In this document: positions 6,960 through 7,037 of the stretch, piece by piece
Layout of the letters: each line of letters opens with the position of its first letter
Position numbering within the stretch: the first letter of the stretch is position 1
Assembly: GCA_937893205.1 (NCBI GenBank)
Contig: CALBJU010000298.1
Coordinates: forward strand, 1-7,037
Direction of reading: 5' to 3'
DNA from: an uncultured Bacteroidota bacterium
GTDB lineage: Bacteria > Bacteroidota > Rhodothermia > Rhodothermales > UBA10348
Length of the DNA stretch: 7,037 nt
Position numbers and translations under genes: made by a program
The notes under the pieces: model-generated
The model's database searches: none
What the model was told of the DNA's origin: nothing
Seen by the model: only the letters and a program-made list of their open reading frames with translations

Positions 6960-7037
6960 AATGGCGATATGATGGTGCAAAGTTTGGAAAGGGACCGATA
7001 ACCCGGGTGGTTACGAAGGGTTACCAGGAAGCGTTTC
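6960..7037. other. Intergenic edge sequence, no gene recognised
   Basis: No open frame with recognisable content was found here. The stretch contains the palindrome ACCCGGGT (7001-7008), an inverted pair TAACCC/GGGTTA (about 6999-7004 and 7018-7023), and a short direct repeat GGTTAC (7009-7014, 7019-7024). On the minus strand a hairpin here has no following T-tract, so it is not called a terminator. An upstream gene's end or a further regulatory site may lie beyond the edge. Confidence 0.3.

Noticed and set aside
1..7037. A novel defence, biosynthetic or mobile system
   Set aside because: All long coding regions belong to common families with no conserved multi-gene arrangement, and no transposase, integrase, terminal inverted repeats or CRISPR-like repeats were seen.

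Overview
The window looks like ordinary chromosomal sequence from a Gram-negative bacterium, most likely of the Bacteroidota/Rhodothermota/Balneolota group. This is inferred from a TonB-dependent receptor that carries an N-terminal carboxypeptidase-regulatory-like domain, from the absence of clear Shine-Dalgarno sequences before the genes, and from a moderately GC-rich composition judged by eye. No mobile element, CRISPR array, rRNA or tRNA was found.

Layout. Positions 1-1578 (minus strand) hold a secreted M28 metallopeptidase of the glutamate carboxypeptidase II type, cut at its C-terminus by the window edge. Upstream of it on the same strand, after 73 bp, lies a dihydrodipicolinate synthase/N-acetylneuraminate lyase family gene (1652-2545). 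Next comes a decayed remnant of a DUF1572/DinB-like gene (about 2667-2938, minus), which has lost its N-terminal half and carries a frameshift. A short divergent intergenic region with an alternating palindromic array (2986-3011) precedes a membrane-anchored alpha/beta hydrolase on the plus strand (3027-4010). Its stop codon overlaps the stop of a convergent TonB-dependent outer-membrane receptor (4007-6850, minus). The last 187 bp are that receptor's leader, with a 12-bp direct repeat and a possible hairpin.

How the genes relate. The lyase-family gene and the peptidase are co-directional and could be co-transcribed, but nothing ties them to one pathway. The peptidase, hydrolase and receptor are all envelope proteins (secreted, membrane-anchored and outer membrane) and fit the uptake and breakdown of organic polymers or peptides, but the substrates cannot be read from sequence. 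No novel multi-gene system is evident. The points most worth checking are the pseudogene, the palindromic array upstream of the hydrolase, the receptor leader repeat, and departures from the reference active sites in the lyase and peptidase.
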